Below, in pieces: positions 34,524 to 43,804 of a stretch of DNA of 64,000 nt. The translations under genes and the position numbers were made by a program. A model generated the notes under the pieces. That model saw nothing but the letters and a program-made list of their open reading frames with translations. It made no database searches and had not been told where the DNA came from. Each line of letters begins with the position of its first letter. The stretch's first letter is position 1. The DNA comes from VXOZ01 sp965220045 (lineage in GTDB: Bacteria > Chloroflexota > UBA11872 > VXOZ01), in NCBI GenBank assembly GCA_965220045.1, contig OZ244803.1:3286001-3350000 (forward strand), in the 5' to 3' direction.

Positions 34524-36053
34524 TTACTTTGCGTACCCTACTACTCGTGTCTCTCGGATCAAAGTAACCTTGACCTGGCCTGGATAATCCAGCGTCTCTT
34601 CGATCTGCTTGCAGATGTCGCGCGAGAGGCGGACGGCGCCCAACTCGTCAATCTCATCGGGCCGCACCATGATGCGCACTTCGCGCCCGGCCTGGATCGC
34701 ATACGATTTCTCCACGCCGGAGAAGGAATTGGCCACGGATTCCAGGGCCCGCAGGCGCTGCATGTACCGCTCGATCGAGTCCCGCCGCGCGCCCGGCCGC
34801 GAGGCAGAAATGGCATCCGCCGCCGATACGATGAAGGCCTCCACCGTGCGGGGTTCCTCATCGTTATGGTGAGCGGCAACGGCGTGAATGATCTTGGGTG
34901 ACTGGTTGTACCGGCGCGCCATCTCCGCACCCACCAGCGCGTGGGGGCCTTCCATGTCGGCGTCCACCGCTTTGCCGATGTCGTGCAACAGGCCGGCTCG
35001 CCGGGCGACGTTTACGTCGGCGCCGATTTCCGAAGCCATACTGGCGGCCAATTGCGCCACCTCGACACTGTGCGCCAGCACGTTCTGGCCGTAGCTGGAG
35101 CGGTAGCGGAGTCGGCCGATGAGGCGGACTAACTCCGCGGGCAGACCGCGCACCTGCGCCAGGTCCGCCGCCTGCTCTCCCTCCTCCCAGATTGTGTCTT
35201 CAATTTCCTTGTCGGCTTTGCCCACCATCTCCTCAATGCGGGCGGGGTGGATGCGCCCATCCTGGATGAGGCGGGTCAGGGCCAGGCGGGCCACCTCCCG
35301 CCGCACGGGATCATGGGCCGAGAGCACCACCGCTTCGGGCGTATCGTCAATGATGAGGTCGACGCCGGTCAGGAGTTCCAGGGCGCGGATGTTGCGCCCC
35401 TCCCGGCCGATGATGCGGCCCTTCATCTCCTCATTGGGCAAAGTGACGACCGAAACCGTCGATTCCACGGTATGGTCGGCGGCCAGCCGCTGGATGGCGG
35501 TTGCGATGACCCGGCGCGCGCTGCGCTCCGAATCTTCGCGGGCAGACGCCTCAAGTTGCTTGATCATGCGGGTGCATTCTTCGCGCACCTCCTCTTCGAT
35601 GCTCTTGGTGAGCACCTCTTTGGCCTCGTCGGCCGTCATTTGGGCGATGCGCTCGAGTTCGCTGATCTGCTTCTGGCGCAGGTCATTGACTGCTTCCCGT
35701 TCGCGTTCAACGCGCCGCTCCGAATCGCCGACCTTCTTCTCCCGGCGTTCGGACTGCGTGGTGCGCTGGTCCAGCGTCTCCTCTCGCTGTTGCAGGCGGC
35801 GCTCCGTGCGCGTGAGTTCGCCGCGCCACCGTCCAATCTCGTCCTCTGCCCTGGTCTTGAGCTTAAGGGCTTCATCCTTTGCTTCTACGACTAGCTGTTT
35901 GCGTGTTGTCTCTGCATCCTCCAAGAGCCTCTGTGCTTCAGCCGCTGCCGCCTGCGTGTTCCGATGTTGGATCAACCGTTGAGTCCAATAACCGACTACA
36001 AAAGCTCCAGGTATTAGGATAAGCAGAGGCACGACAAGCATCCATTGCTCCAT
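34524..36053 (-). CDS. rny: Ribonuclease Y
   Basis: A 509-residue membrane-anchored endoribonuclease that initiates mRNA decay. It has an N-terminal helix (VPLLILIPGAFVVGYW), a long coiled coil (about 30-190), a KH domain (NEEMKGRIIGREGRNIRALE) and an HD domain with the metal motif LLHDIGKAVD. ATG 36053 is preceded by AGGAAGG at correct spacing; an in-frame ATG at 36077 has none. Length and domain order are canonical. Followed by spoVS after 185 bp. Confidence 0.95.
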   Translation of the reverse strand: MEQWMLVVPLLILIPGAFVVGYWTQRLIQHRNTQAAAAEAQRLLEDAETTRKQLVVEAKDEALKLKTRAEDEIGRWRGELTRTERRLQQREETLDQRTTQSERREKKVGDSERRVEREREAVNDLRQKQISELERIAQMTADEAKEVLTKSIEEEVREECTRMIKQLEASAREDSERSARRVIATAIQRLAADHTVESTVSVVTLPNEEMKGRIIGREGRNIRALELLTGVDLIIDDTPEAVVLSAHDPVRREVARLALTRLIQDGRIHPARIEEMVGKADKEIEDTIWEEGEQAADLAQVRGLPAELVRLIGRLRYRSSYGQNVLAHSVEVAQLAASMASEIGADVNVARRAGLLHDIGKAVDADMEGPHALVGAEMARRYNQSPKIIHAVAAHHNDEEPRTVEAFIVSAADAISASRPGARRDSIERYMQRLRALESVANSFSGVEKSYAIQAGREVRIMVRPDEIDELGAVRLSRDICKQIEETLDYPGQVKVTLIRETRVVGYAK

Positions 36054-36296
36054 GCCTTTTGCCTTCCTCTCTGCCATACCATGTAAGAAAGCGAATCATA
36101 TCTGATACCCAACTGGCATTTATGCCTTAATTCTGAGTGAGTATGTACTGTTTGCGTACGTATAATCACCCAACCTAACGGTACTAAGTTGCCGTTCCGC
36201 TGTCAACGCGTTGAAGGCATGTTGGCAGGCGGGTAGACCCCGCACAGGCGAGCAATATTCCTGCAAAAGGCGCACAGAGAATCGTCGGGAAAAATA

Positions 36297-36330
36297 AGAA
36301 CTGGGCGGGTCGTTCAACCCGCCCAGTTCT
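36297..36330 (-). terminator. Rho-independent terminator after solute-binding protein 1
   Basis: A perfect 14-bp stem (AGAACTGGGCGGGT / ACCCGCCCAGTTCT) with a 6-base loop, followed on the minus strand by TATTTTTC. It lies 34 bp after the stop of the gene at 36364. Its stem is almost identical to that at 37935-37966. Confidence 0.85.
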
Positions 36331-36363
36331 GTCGCTTTGCTCAGAAGCAAAGGGAAGTGCCGC

Positions 36364-37743
36364 TTAGGTGCCCAGCTCCGCCAGTACGCCGTTGAGCAGT
36401 TTCACGGCCTCGGGGAGGGCCTCCTGCACGGTGAGTTCCTGATTATTCAGGGCATCCCACACCGGCTTGGTGGCCTCGTTGCCCGCGGACGTGTGGATCC
36501 ACGGGTATGGACCGGACGAGTCGGCGATCGTCTCGATGTCCTTCAACACCGGACGTTCGGCCACGATCTTCTGCCACGGCTCGCTCGCGTAGAACTCCTT
36601 GCGACCGGCGTTCCGGGAGAGGATGCCGGCAAAGTACTTCTCCAGCGTGGCTTCACTGTTCACCCAGGCCATCCACGACCAGGCGAGGTCGGGATCCGGG
36701 GAGACGCCGAAGAGGCACCACTGGTTCGTCCAGGTCAAGCTGCCCGGCGCTGAGCCGTCGGGGCCCTGGGGATACGGCGTGAAGTCAAACTCCAGGTCGG
36801 GATTCTCGCCGAGAAGGTATCCGACTCGCCACGAGCCTTGAATGTCCATTACCAACTGCTCGTTTTGGAAGGTCGCGCCTTCCGGCACGGGGTCGAACTT
36901 GTGCTTGAGCTTCAGGTCTTCCATGAACTGGCCACCGGCGATGGCCTGCGGCGAATCGAAGACAGCCTCCGTATTATCATCGCTATAGAGCCTGCCGCCA
37001 TTGACGTAGACCCACCGCCCGAGATGGTAAATGGAGAAACTGCCCGGTCTGTACCCCATGCGTACGATGTTCTCGCCCGACACTTCGTGCGCCTGCTGCG
37101 CGTATTCCAGGAACGTGTCCCAATCCCAATTCCAGGTGACCTCGCGATCGGGATCCAAGCCGGCGTCCGTCAGCAGCCGCGTGTTGATCCCAACCACGGT
37201 GGTGGAGGGGCCGTCATACGGGATGCCGTAGGTCTGGCCGCCGTGCTGGTTGAAGAAGCGGCCGGAATCCACGAACTTGTCAGGGGCCATGGAGGGATCC
37301 GCAGCCTGGTATGGATCCAGCGGCGCCAGGAAGTCCTTCAGCAACCAGTTGAGGATGAATGCCACCGAAACCTGCGAGGAGTCGACCTGCTCGCCGGCGG
37401 CAATCATTGTGGTCACGTGGTCCTGCAAGCCGATGGTGCCGCGCACGTGCACCGTTTCGACGGTGATGCCGGGGTTGAGCTCCATGAAGTCGCCCTTGAT
37501 GCCGTCGAAGTACTCCTGAATGGTGGGCGCGCCGCCGGGCCGCCACCAGTCGGTGTGCACGATGAGACGGGGCTCCATCTCCTTCGTGTCTTCCATCTCG
37601 GCCTTGGGGGCCTCAGCTTCGGCCTCCATCTCGCCTTCCATGGCGCCGCTCTGCGCGCCGCAGGCTGCCAGCAGTACGCCGCCGCCTACTACGCCACTCC
37701 AGCCAAGGAGCGAGCGTCGACTAAACCGTCCTGTGCTTCTCAT
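36364..37743 (-). CDS. Tat-exported lipoprotein, ABC sugar-type solute-binding protein (copy 1)
   Basis: A 459-residue extracellular solute-binding protein, cluster similar to family 1 (sugars or oligosaccharides). The N-terminus has a twin-arginine motif (FSRRSLLGW) and a lipobox (VLLAAC), so it is folded before export and lipid-anchored. An acidic Glu/Met/Ala-rich linker follows (GEMEAEAEAPKAEMEDTKEM). AGGAGG lies eight bases before the ATG. No permease or ATPase gene is adjacent. It is clearly paralogous to 37999-39384 along its whole length, with most differences in the middle ligand-contacting part. Confidence 0.9.
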   Translation of the reverse strand: MRSTGRFSRRSLLGWSGVVGGGVLLAACGAQSGAMEGEMEAEAEAPKAEMEDTKEMEPRLIVHTDWWRPGGAPTIQEYFDGIKGDFMELNPGITVETVHVRGTIGLQDHVTTMIAAGEQVDSSQVSVAFILNWLLKDFLAPLDPYQAADPSMAPDKFVDSGRFFNQHGGQTYGIPYDGPSTTVVGINTRLLTDAGLDPDREVTWNWDWDTFLEYAQQAHEVSGENIVRMGYRPGSFSIYHLGRWVYVNGGRLYSDDNTEAVFDSPQAIAGGQFMEDLKLKHKFDPVPEGATFQNEQLVMDIQGSWRVGYLLGENPDLEFDFTPYPQGPDGSAPGSLTWTNQWCLFGVSPDPDLAWSWMAWVNSEATLEKYFAGILSRNAGRKEFYASEPWQKIVAERPVLKDIETIADSSGPYPWIHTSAGNEATKPVWDALNNQELTVQEALPEAVKLLNGVLAELGT

Positions 37744-37934
37744 GGTATGAAAACCTCCTGAGCACTACCTACCTTCTCTTGGTATGTTCATCGTAGAACA
37801 GTACCGTTGCACATACGGTACTAGGCCGTCTTTTTGCTGTCAACAAGCTGACAAAGCTCTGCTTTGCAATGGTTCTTAACATGAAGTACCACTCTCCCCT
37901 GCGAGAGCATGTAGGGCGCAGTCATAGTAAGAGA

Positions 37935-37966
37935 AAACTGGGCGGGTTGTGCAACCCGCCCAGTTT
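37935..37966 (-). terminator. Rho-independent terminator after solute-binding protein 2
   Basis: A 15-bp perfect stem (AAACTGGGCGGGTTG / CAACCCGCCCAGTTT) with a 2-base centre, 32 bp after the stop of the gene at 37999. A short T-rich stretch (TCTCTTACT) follows on the minus strand. It shares the CTGGGCGGGT core with the terminator of copy 1, so gene and terminator were duplicated together. Confidence 0.8.
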
Positions 37967-37998
37967 CAATCGCTGTACTAAAGAGCAGAGGAAAGAGC

Positions 37999-39384
37999 CT
38001 AACCAGGTGTGCCCAGCTCCTCCAATACGCCATTGAGCAGCCCCGCGGCCTGCGGGAAGGCCTCTTGCACGGTGAGTTCCTGGTTATTCAGGGCATCCCA
38101 CACCGGCTTGGTGGCTTCGTTACCCGCGGATGTGTGGAGCCACGGGTACGGACCGGACGTGTCAGCGATGTCCTCGATGTCCTTCAGCATCGGCCGTTCG
38201 GCCACGATCTTCTGCCACGGCTCGCTCTCGTAGAACTCCTTGCGGCCGGCTGAGCGGGAAAGGATTCCGGCGAAGTACTTCTCCAGCGTGGCTTCGCTGT
38301 TCACCCAGCTTATCCAGCTCCACGCCAATTCGGGGTCCGGAGAGACACTGAAGAGGCACCACTGGTTCGTCCAGGTCATGCTGCCAGGGTTCTCGCCGCT
38401 GGGACCCTTGGGGAAGGGCGCAAAGTCAAACTCAAGGTTTTCATTATTGCCGTAGATGTACCCGACAGCCCAAGAACCCTGTTGGGAAAGGACGATTTGC
38501 TCGTTGACGAAGGTCGCTCCTTCAGGCGTGGGGCCAAACTTGTGCTGCAGTTTCAAGTCTTCCTTGAACTGGCCCGTGTCAATGCCCTGTACGGAATCGA
38601 AGGCCGCTGCCGAATTGTCCTCCGTATACAGGGTAGCGCCGTTGGGGTAGAGCCACCGCGCGATGCCAGACAGGCTGAAACCGCTAGTGCCATAGCCCAA
38701 GCGCGTGATATTGTCGCCCTCGGCTTCGTGCACCTTGGTCGCATATTCCACGAACTGGTCCCAGTCCCAATTCCAGGTTATTTCGCGATCGGTGTCAAGG
38801 CCGGCGTCCGTCAATATGCGCGTGTTAAGCCCCATCACAACGGTTGCGGGGCCGTCGTACGGGATGCCATAGGTCATGCCGTTGTGCACGTTGAAGAAGC
38901 GGCCGGAGTCCACGAACTTGTCCGGCGCCGAATCCGGGTCCTTGGCCTGGAACGGATCGAGCGGCTGCAGAAAGTCTTTCAGCAACCAGTTGAGGATGAA
39001 GGCCACCGAGACCTGCGAGGAGTCGACCTGCTCGCCGGCGGCAATCATCGTGGTCACCTGGTCCTGCAAGCCGAGGGTCCCGCGCACGTGGACCGACTCG
39101 ACGGTCACGCCGGGATTGAGCTCCATAAAGTCGCCCTTGATGCCGTCGAAGTACTCCTGAATGGTGGGCGCGCCACCGGGCCGCCACCAGTCGGTGTGCA
39201 CGAGGAGACGGGGCTCCATCTCCTTCGTGTCTTCCATCTCGGCCTTGGGGGCCTCAGCCTCGGCCTCCATCTCACCTTCCATGGCGCCGGTCTGCGCGCC
39301 GCAGGCCGCCAGCAATACGCCGCCGCCTACTACGCCACCCCAACCGAGTAGGGAGCGTCGACTAAAACGTCCTGTGCTTGTCAT
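37999..39384 (-). CDS. Tat-exported lipoprotein, ABC sugar-type solute-binding protein (copy 2)
   Basis: A 461-residue paralogue of the preceding gene. ATG 39384 is used (MTSTGRFSRRSLLGWGG), with AGGAGGT eight bases upstream; the longer frame to 39504 is not supported. Twin-arginine motif, lipobox (LLAAC), acidic linker and the C-terminal SAGNEATKPVWDALNNQELT are the same as in copy 1. Divergence is concentrated at about residues 170-300, consistent with different ligand preference. Each copy has its own strong ribosome-binding site and terminator, so the two are separate transcription units. Confidence 0.9.
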   Translation of the reverse strand: MTSTGRFSRRSLLGWGGVVGGGVLLAACGAQTGAMEGEMEAEAEAPKAEMEDTKEMEPRLLVHTDWWRPGGAPTIQEYFDGIKGDFMELNPGVTVESVHVRGTLGLQDQVTTMIAAGEQVDSSQVSVAFILNWLLKDFLQPLDPFQAKDPDSAPDKFVDSGRFFNVHNGMTYGIPYDGPATVVMGLNTRILTDAGLDTDREITWNWDWDQFVEYATKVHEAEGDNITRLGYGTSGFSLSGIARWLYPNGATLYTEDNSAAAFDSVQGIDTGQFKEDLKLQHKFGPTPEGATFVNEQIVLSQQGSWAVGYIYGNNENLEFDFAPFPKGPSGENPGSMTWTNQWCLFSVSPDPELAWSWISWVNSEATLEKYFAGILSRSAGRKEFYESEPWQKIVAERPMLKDIEDIADTSGPYPWLHTSAGNEATKPVWDALNNQELTVQEAFPQAAGLLNGVLEELGTPG

Positions 39385-39650
39385 GGTATGTAACCTCCTG
39401 AGCACTACCAATCTACCTACACCTAGCCACGATAAAAATAGAGCAAGATCACCTACGCTGTCAAGTAGCGGTGCGCGGCATCGATCGCTTAGGCGTGGCG
39501 GCAATTATTCTGGTGACATGCCGCTTGGTTGTGACACTAGTGTCGCTTGATTGTAGCCGGGCCGTTGAAGTGCGGCGTCTGCCCCTGGTTGTGTAGAGCC
39601 CAGACGGTAGCCACGTGACCATAGCTCCAGCTAGAATCACCGGTATTCCC

Positions 39651-40655
39651 CTACCAATCAAAAATTACGCCCAGCCAGTCCGAGCCGCCGCGGGCGATCA
39701 TGTCGTAGGTCTCCGGCGCTTGTGCCGGCGCCATGCGGTGGGTGATGAGATGGTCCACCTTCAGCGCCTGCCGCGCCAGCAGGTTGAGTATCTCGAAGCG
39801 GTTGCGCTCCTGCGTCCACGGGTAATAGGGATGCGCGATCATCGGCGAGCGCGGCTGGAGTACTCCGATGATGCTGAGCTCTTTGGTCTGCAGGGGATCG
39901 AAGAGCGGAATCTCGACGATGCGCGGGATGCTGCCCACCAGCAGGATCTTGCCGCTTTGTGCGGCCATATCCATGAGCGCGCGGATGGCGGTGCCGCTGC
40001 GCGTGGCGTCGTAGCCGTAGGTCACACCCGCGCCGTCCGTCTCTTCCATTACGCGCTGCACGACGTCCTCTTCGGCCCCGTTGACCAAAACCGGCGTGCC
40101 GCTCTGCGCACCCATCTCCAGACGAACCGGAAAGACGTCGATGCCGATTACCGGATGAACGCCGTTCAGGCGCAGAAGCTGGCAGAGGAGTTGTCCGACG
40201 ACGCCTTGCCCCACCACGGCGGCGGATTGCCCAATCTTGGGCTCGGCTTTGCGGATGCCGTGCATGGCTACCGCGCCGAGCGTCGTGAACGTCGCGTCGG
40301 CCGGATCGACACCGGCGGGCACTTTGAGCAACGTCTGCGGCGCGCCGGTGCGGCCGGTGGCGCGGCTGACAATGTGATGCGAGGTGTGCTTGCCGTTGCT
40401 CAGCACCCGGTCGCCCACGGTGAAGTCCGCAACCTCGTCGCCCACCGCATCCACCACGCCGACATTGGAGTAGCCCGGGTACTTGGGAAAGTTGTCGTAG
40501 TTCAGGTTGCCAAGAAGATTCGAATGCTCCGTGCCCGCGCTGATGCCGCTGACCTCGGTGCGCACCAGTACGTCGTGGGGGCCGAGCGGCGGCAGCGGGA
40601 CGGTTTCAACCGTCACCTTGTTCCGTTCGGGGAAGACGATCTGAGTCGCTTGCAT
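39651..40655 (-). CDS. MDR-family (zinc-type) alcohol dehydrogenase-like oxidoreductase
   Basis: A 334-residue medium-chain dehydrogenase/reductase. A GroES-like N-terminal domain (PLGPHDVLVRTEVSGISAGTE) is followed by a Rossmann domain with AAVVGQGVVGQLLCQLLR. The usual catalytic zinc Cys is replaced by Ser in GISAGTE, and no Cys-rich structural zinc loop is present. It probably works without zinc, as in some sugar- or bacteriochlorin-related MDR members. ATG 40655 has GGAGAGGAG upstream; the longer frame to 40778 only translates a family B repeat (RLRGND). Substrate unknown. Confidence 0.85.
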   Translation of the reverse strand: MQATQIVFPERNKVTVETVPLPPLGPHDVLVRTEVSGISAGTEHSNLLGNLNYDNFPKYPGYSNVGVVDAVGDEVADFTVGDRVLSNGKHTSHHIVSRATGRTGAPQTLLKVPAGVDPADATFTTLGAVAMHGIRKAEPKIGQSAAVVGQGVVGQLLCQLLRLNGVHPVIGIDVFPVRLEMGAQSGTPVLVNGAEEDVVQRVMEETDGAGVTYGYDATRSGTAIRALMDMAAQSGKILLVGSIPRIVEIPLFDPLQTKELSIIGVLQPRSPMIAHPYYPWTQERNRFEILNLLARQALKVDHLITHRMAPAQAPETYDMIARGGSDWLGVIFDW

Positions 40656-40678
40656 GGGATTGGCTCCTCTCCTATGTG

Positions 40679-41035
40679 AAGGCGGGGGACGAGTCCCCGC
40701 GCTACGTTTATGTTTGTTCGCTCCGTCATTCCCGCAATGTTTGTTCACTCCGTCATTCCCGCGCAGGCGGGAATCCATCTGCTCTGGGCTTTGGCCTTAG
40801 CTGAATCGTCTAAAGGACAAAGAGAGTATATTCGACGCATTCTACGTACGCCCCAGAGCGGGGGACAAGCCCCCGCGCTACGCTGATGGCTGTTCTTTCC
40901 GTCATTCCCGCGCAGGCGGGAATCCATCTGCTCTGGGCTTTGGCCGTAGCTGAATTGTCTAGAGGACAAAAAGAGTGTAGTCGACGCTTTCTACGGTTGC
41001 CCCAGAGCGAGGGACAAGCCCCCGCGCTACTGAAA
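40679..41035. repeat. 148-bp tandem duplication of family B + family A elements
   Basis: CCGTCATTCCCGCGCAGGCG starts at 40751 and 40899, 148 bp apart. Each unit has a family B hairpin, a CTCTGGGCTTTGGCC linker and a family A palindrome. A further family A copy at 40679-40705 lies next to the MDR gene start. The divergent genes on either side presumably have their promoters within or next to this block. Confidence 0.85.
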
Positions 41036-41132
41036 TTTTTCGCGCCTCCCCAATCTCCTTTGCACTGTCCGCGAAAAGACCCATAATAGGACGTAGTTTT
41101 CACCGTTCACGGGTTCAATTGTACGGGAAAGG

Positions 41133-42170
41133 ATGCGTTCAGGAATGTTAGGTGTTGGCATTATCGGGTGCGGCGGCATCAGTAACAGCCATGCGCGCGG
41201 CTGGAACGCCAGCAGCGACCGCGCCAAGGTGGTCGCGGTCGCGGACGTGGTGGACGCGGCCGCGCAGACGCGGGCGGCGCAAGTGGGCGGGGCAAGGGTC
41301 TATGCGGACTACAACGAGCTGTTGCAAGACCCCAAAGTCGACGCGGTGGACATCTGCTTGCCGCATCACGTGCACAAAGAGGCCGCGGTCGCGGCGGCAA
41401 ACTCCGGGAAGCACATCCTCATCGAAAAGCCGCTTTGCCTGGACATGGATGAAGCCAAAGAGATCGAAGCGGCCGTGCAGGCCAGCGGCATCACACTCAT
41501 GTGCGCCCACAATCAGGTTTTCACCGAATCGGTGCAGGAGATCAAGCCGCGCATCGATGACGGCCTCCTGGGCGATGTGATTTGGATCCACTCCGCGGAC
41601 TGCTTCATCACCCGTCCCTACGTCAGAATCGGATCCGCCTCCCACGGTTCGCACGCGCCCGGTACCTGGCGCTCCAAACGCGAACTCATGGGCGGCGGCG
41701 AGCTGATCGATACCGGCTACCACCCGACCTACCGGCTGCTATACCTGGCCGGCTCGCCAGCCGTGTCCGTGAGCGCGTTAATGACCAATCACCGCCTGCC
41801 GCAACTGGACGGCGAGGACACGGCACAGGTGCTGGTGGCGTTCGAAAACGGTTCAACCGGCCAGATCCTCAGCTCTTGGGCCATGCATTTGCCGTCGGGC
41901 TACATGATTCACGTCGTCGGCGACCGGGGCGTCATTTCGGCGGGGGCGGGCCGCATCGAGGTGAAGCTGAACGGCATGGACCGGCCCGCAATCAAGGAAC
42001 TGCAAGTCCCTGACACGATTGCGCGCGAGATTGCCCACTTCATCGGCTGCCTGGAAAACGGCGAGGCGCCGGTGCAGGGTTTGGCCGACGGCATCGCCAC
42101 GCTGCGCCTCATCCGGGGAGCGTACCAGTCGGTAGAAGAGCAGAGAATTGTGGCTCTCGACACAGTCTAG
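41133..42170 (+). CDS. Gfo/Idh/MocA family oxidoreductase
   Basis: A 345-residue dehydrogenase. Rossmann motif GVGIIGCGGISNSHARGW, EKPLCLDMDEA with the conserved lysine near residue 95, and GGGELIDTGYHPTY in the C-terminal domain. It differs clearly from the protein at 8864-9871, so they are not recent duplicates. The start is either ATG 41133 (GGAAAGG directly adjacent) or ATG 41145; the second gives a more typical MLGVGIIGCGG beginning with better spacing. Divergent from the MDR gene, separated by repeats; both may serve one sugar-related pathway. Confidence 0.88.
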   Translation: MRSGMLGVGIIGCGGISNSHARGWNASSDRAKVVAVADVVDAAAQTRAAQVGGARVYADYNELLQDPKVDAVDICLPHHVHKEAAVAAANSGKHILIEKPLCLDMDEAKEIEAAVQASGITLMCAHNQVFTESVQEIKPRIDDGLLGDVIWIHSADCFITRPYVRIGSASHGSHAPGTWRSKRELMGGGELIDTGYHPTYRLLYLAGSPAVSVSALMTNHRLPQLDGEDTAQVLVAFENGSTGQILSSWAMHLPSGYMIHVVGDRGVISAGAGRIEVKLNGMDRPAIKELQVPDTIAREIAHFIGCLENGEAPVQGLADGIATLRLIRGAYQSVEEQRIVALDTV

Positions 42171-42262
42171 CGTTCCGCCGTAGACCGGCAGATTGAGCTG
42201 GGCGGGGGCGCATGCGCGGGTGGAAGTTGCCACCATGGCGCCGCAATTCGCCGCGAGATGAG

Positions 42263-42297
42263 CACAAGACGGGCAGTCTGTCCGTCTTGTGTGTTTT
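42263..42297 (+). terminator. Rho-independent terminator after the Gfo/Idh/MocA gene
   Basis: A perfect 10-bp stem (CACAAGACGG / CCGTCTTGTG) with a 9-base loop, followed by TGTTTT. It lies 93 bp downstream of the stop at 42170 and before the convergent NuoN-like gene. Confidence 0.75.
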
Positions 42298-42412
42298 CCC
42301 CTACGTCTTGCCCTCCCCCAAGGCACACGTTGACATAGGCTGCCGGCAACGGCGCCCACCTTGGCAAGAGACCCACAATGCGCAGGCAAGCGCACTGCTG
42401 AGAAACGCGTGC

Positions 42413-43804
42413 CTATACGGCGCGCACAAAGCTGAGTTCCTGGACGACGCTGAGGATGGCTGAAAATATCGGGGACGGGTAGATGCCGAGAGCGCAGCAG
42501 AGAAAGGCAACAAGGATCACCATGGCCGAGCCGGTCCGCGAAAAGGGCTGGATTCTGCCGGGGATCTGAACCGGCTGCAGGCAGGCGCGGAGGGCGCGGG
42601 CGTAGGCAAGCATCAGAAGTCCGCTGCCACCCAGGAGCGTAAAGAGAAACCACTCGCCCTGCTGCGTTGCGGCCTGAAATATCAGCCAGCGGCCCGGAAA
42701 GCTGGCGAAGCCCGGCACGCCGACGATCGAGAAGCTGCCTACCACAAATGCCAGAGTAAGAAACGGTGCGCGCGAGGTGAGACCGGCCAACTGGGCAAAC
42801 GTCACACCGCCAAGGCGTTCTTCGATCACGCCGACAAGTATGGCGAGCAAGAGGAGCGCAGTCGCCATCGCGATCGCCTGATAGAAAATGCCGGTGACCG
42901 CCAAAGCCGAACGCGAAGACACGCCTATGACGATGAAACCGCTCGCGCTCACTGTGGAATAGCCCAGGAGTCCGCGTAAGTCGTTCGAACTAAACGCCAA
43001 GAGCGCCCCGAGCAACACGGTCGCCAGACCGCCCACGGCGGCCATTTCATTCAATTGTGCGTCATTCGTAAGCCAGGGAAACGTGGCCAGGATGGAAACG
43101 AGGAACGTCATGGTTCCCGTGTGGAGCACCCCTGCTATCACGAAGAATCCCATCACGGGCGCGCGATTGGCAATGTCGGGTAGCCAGAAGTAGAGCGGCG
43201 CGGCCGCCAGTAACGTACCGAACCCAACCGCGAGCACAGCGGCAAGAGCTTGCAGACTGATGCCGGTCTCCGGACTCACACGGTATTGGTCTACCAGCAG
43301 CAAACCGAGGACTACCAGGGCGCCGCCGATGGTCATCATGAGTGCATAGCGGATCACGGTTACGCCAATCCGCTGTGTGGGTAGGCTGCCCAGGATCCCC
43401 ATGGCTGCTACCACGTGCGCCAACTGCAGTACGGCCGCAGCCACCACGTAGCGCGAGTAAATCATGGCTCCAGTGGCAATGAGCGCCGCCAAGAGGCACG
43501 TCGTTGCGGGAAAGAACTCGCCTTGGTTGCGAATGAGATGGAAGACGAGCGTCAGCGTGAGCAGCGCAGTGACGAGGACCAACGGCAGGCGCGCCTGCGC
43601 GTCGAGCTGCAAGGCAAGTGTGAGAATGGAGCTGCCGGCATCGGTATCCAGAATGAAGAGCAGAAAGAGCGTGAATACGAGGGCGCCAATGGCGACAAGA
43701 CCGGAGAACGCGGCCCAGCGGCGAAAGAGGAGGGCGAGCCCCGCTGCGCCCAGCAGGACTACCAGGAGGTGGAGCGGAGTTATTAGAACGCTACCTGCTA
43801 GCAT
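42413..43804 (-). CDS. Proton-conducting membrane protein, NuoN/MrpD/HyfF-like
   Basis: A 463-residue polytopic protein with 13-14 hydrophobic helices and a proton-antiporter-like core. The family region LLGYSTVSASGFIVIGVSS (about 280) and GVLHTGTMTFL (about 230) correspond to the discontinuous helix and Lys/His path of NuoL/M/N proteins. Its start overlaps the end of the HyfE-like gene by 14 bp. Complex I or group 4 hydrogenase subunits that would supply redox energy (NuoB, C, D, H, I) are absent nearby, so its partner is unknown. Confidence 0.8.
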   Translation of the reverse strand: MLAGSVLITPLHLLVVLLGAAGLALLFRRWAAFSGLVAIGALVFTLFLLFILDTDAGSSILTLALQLDAQARLPLVLVTALLTLTLVFHLIRNQGEFFPATTCLLAALIATGAMIYSRYVVAAAVLQLAHVVAAMGILGSLPTQRIGVTVIRYALMMTIGGALVVLGLLLVDQYRVSPETGISLQALAAVLAVGFGTLLAAAPLYFWLPDIANRAPVMGFFVIAGVLHTGTMTFLVSILATFPWLTNDAQLNEMAAVGGLATVLLGALLAFSSNDLRGLLGYSTVSASGFIVIGVSSRSALAVTGIFYQAIAMATALLLLAILVGVIEERLGGVTFAQLAGLTSRAPFLTLAFVVGSFSIVGVPGFASFPGRWLIFQAATQQGEWFLFTLLGGSGLLMLAYARALRACLQPVQIPGRIQPFSRTGSAMVILVAFLCCALGIYPSPIFSAILSVVQELSFVRAV

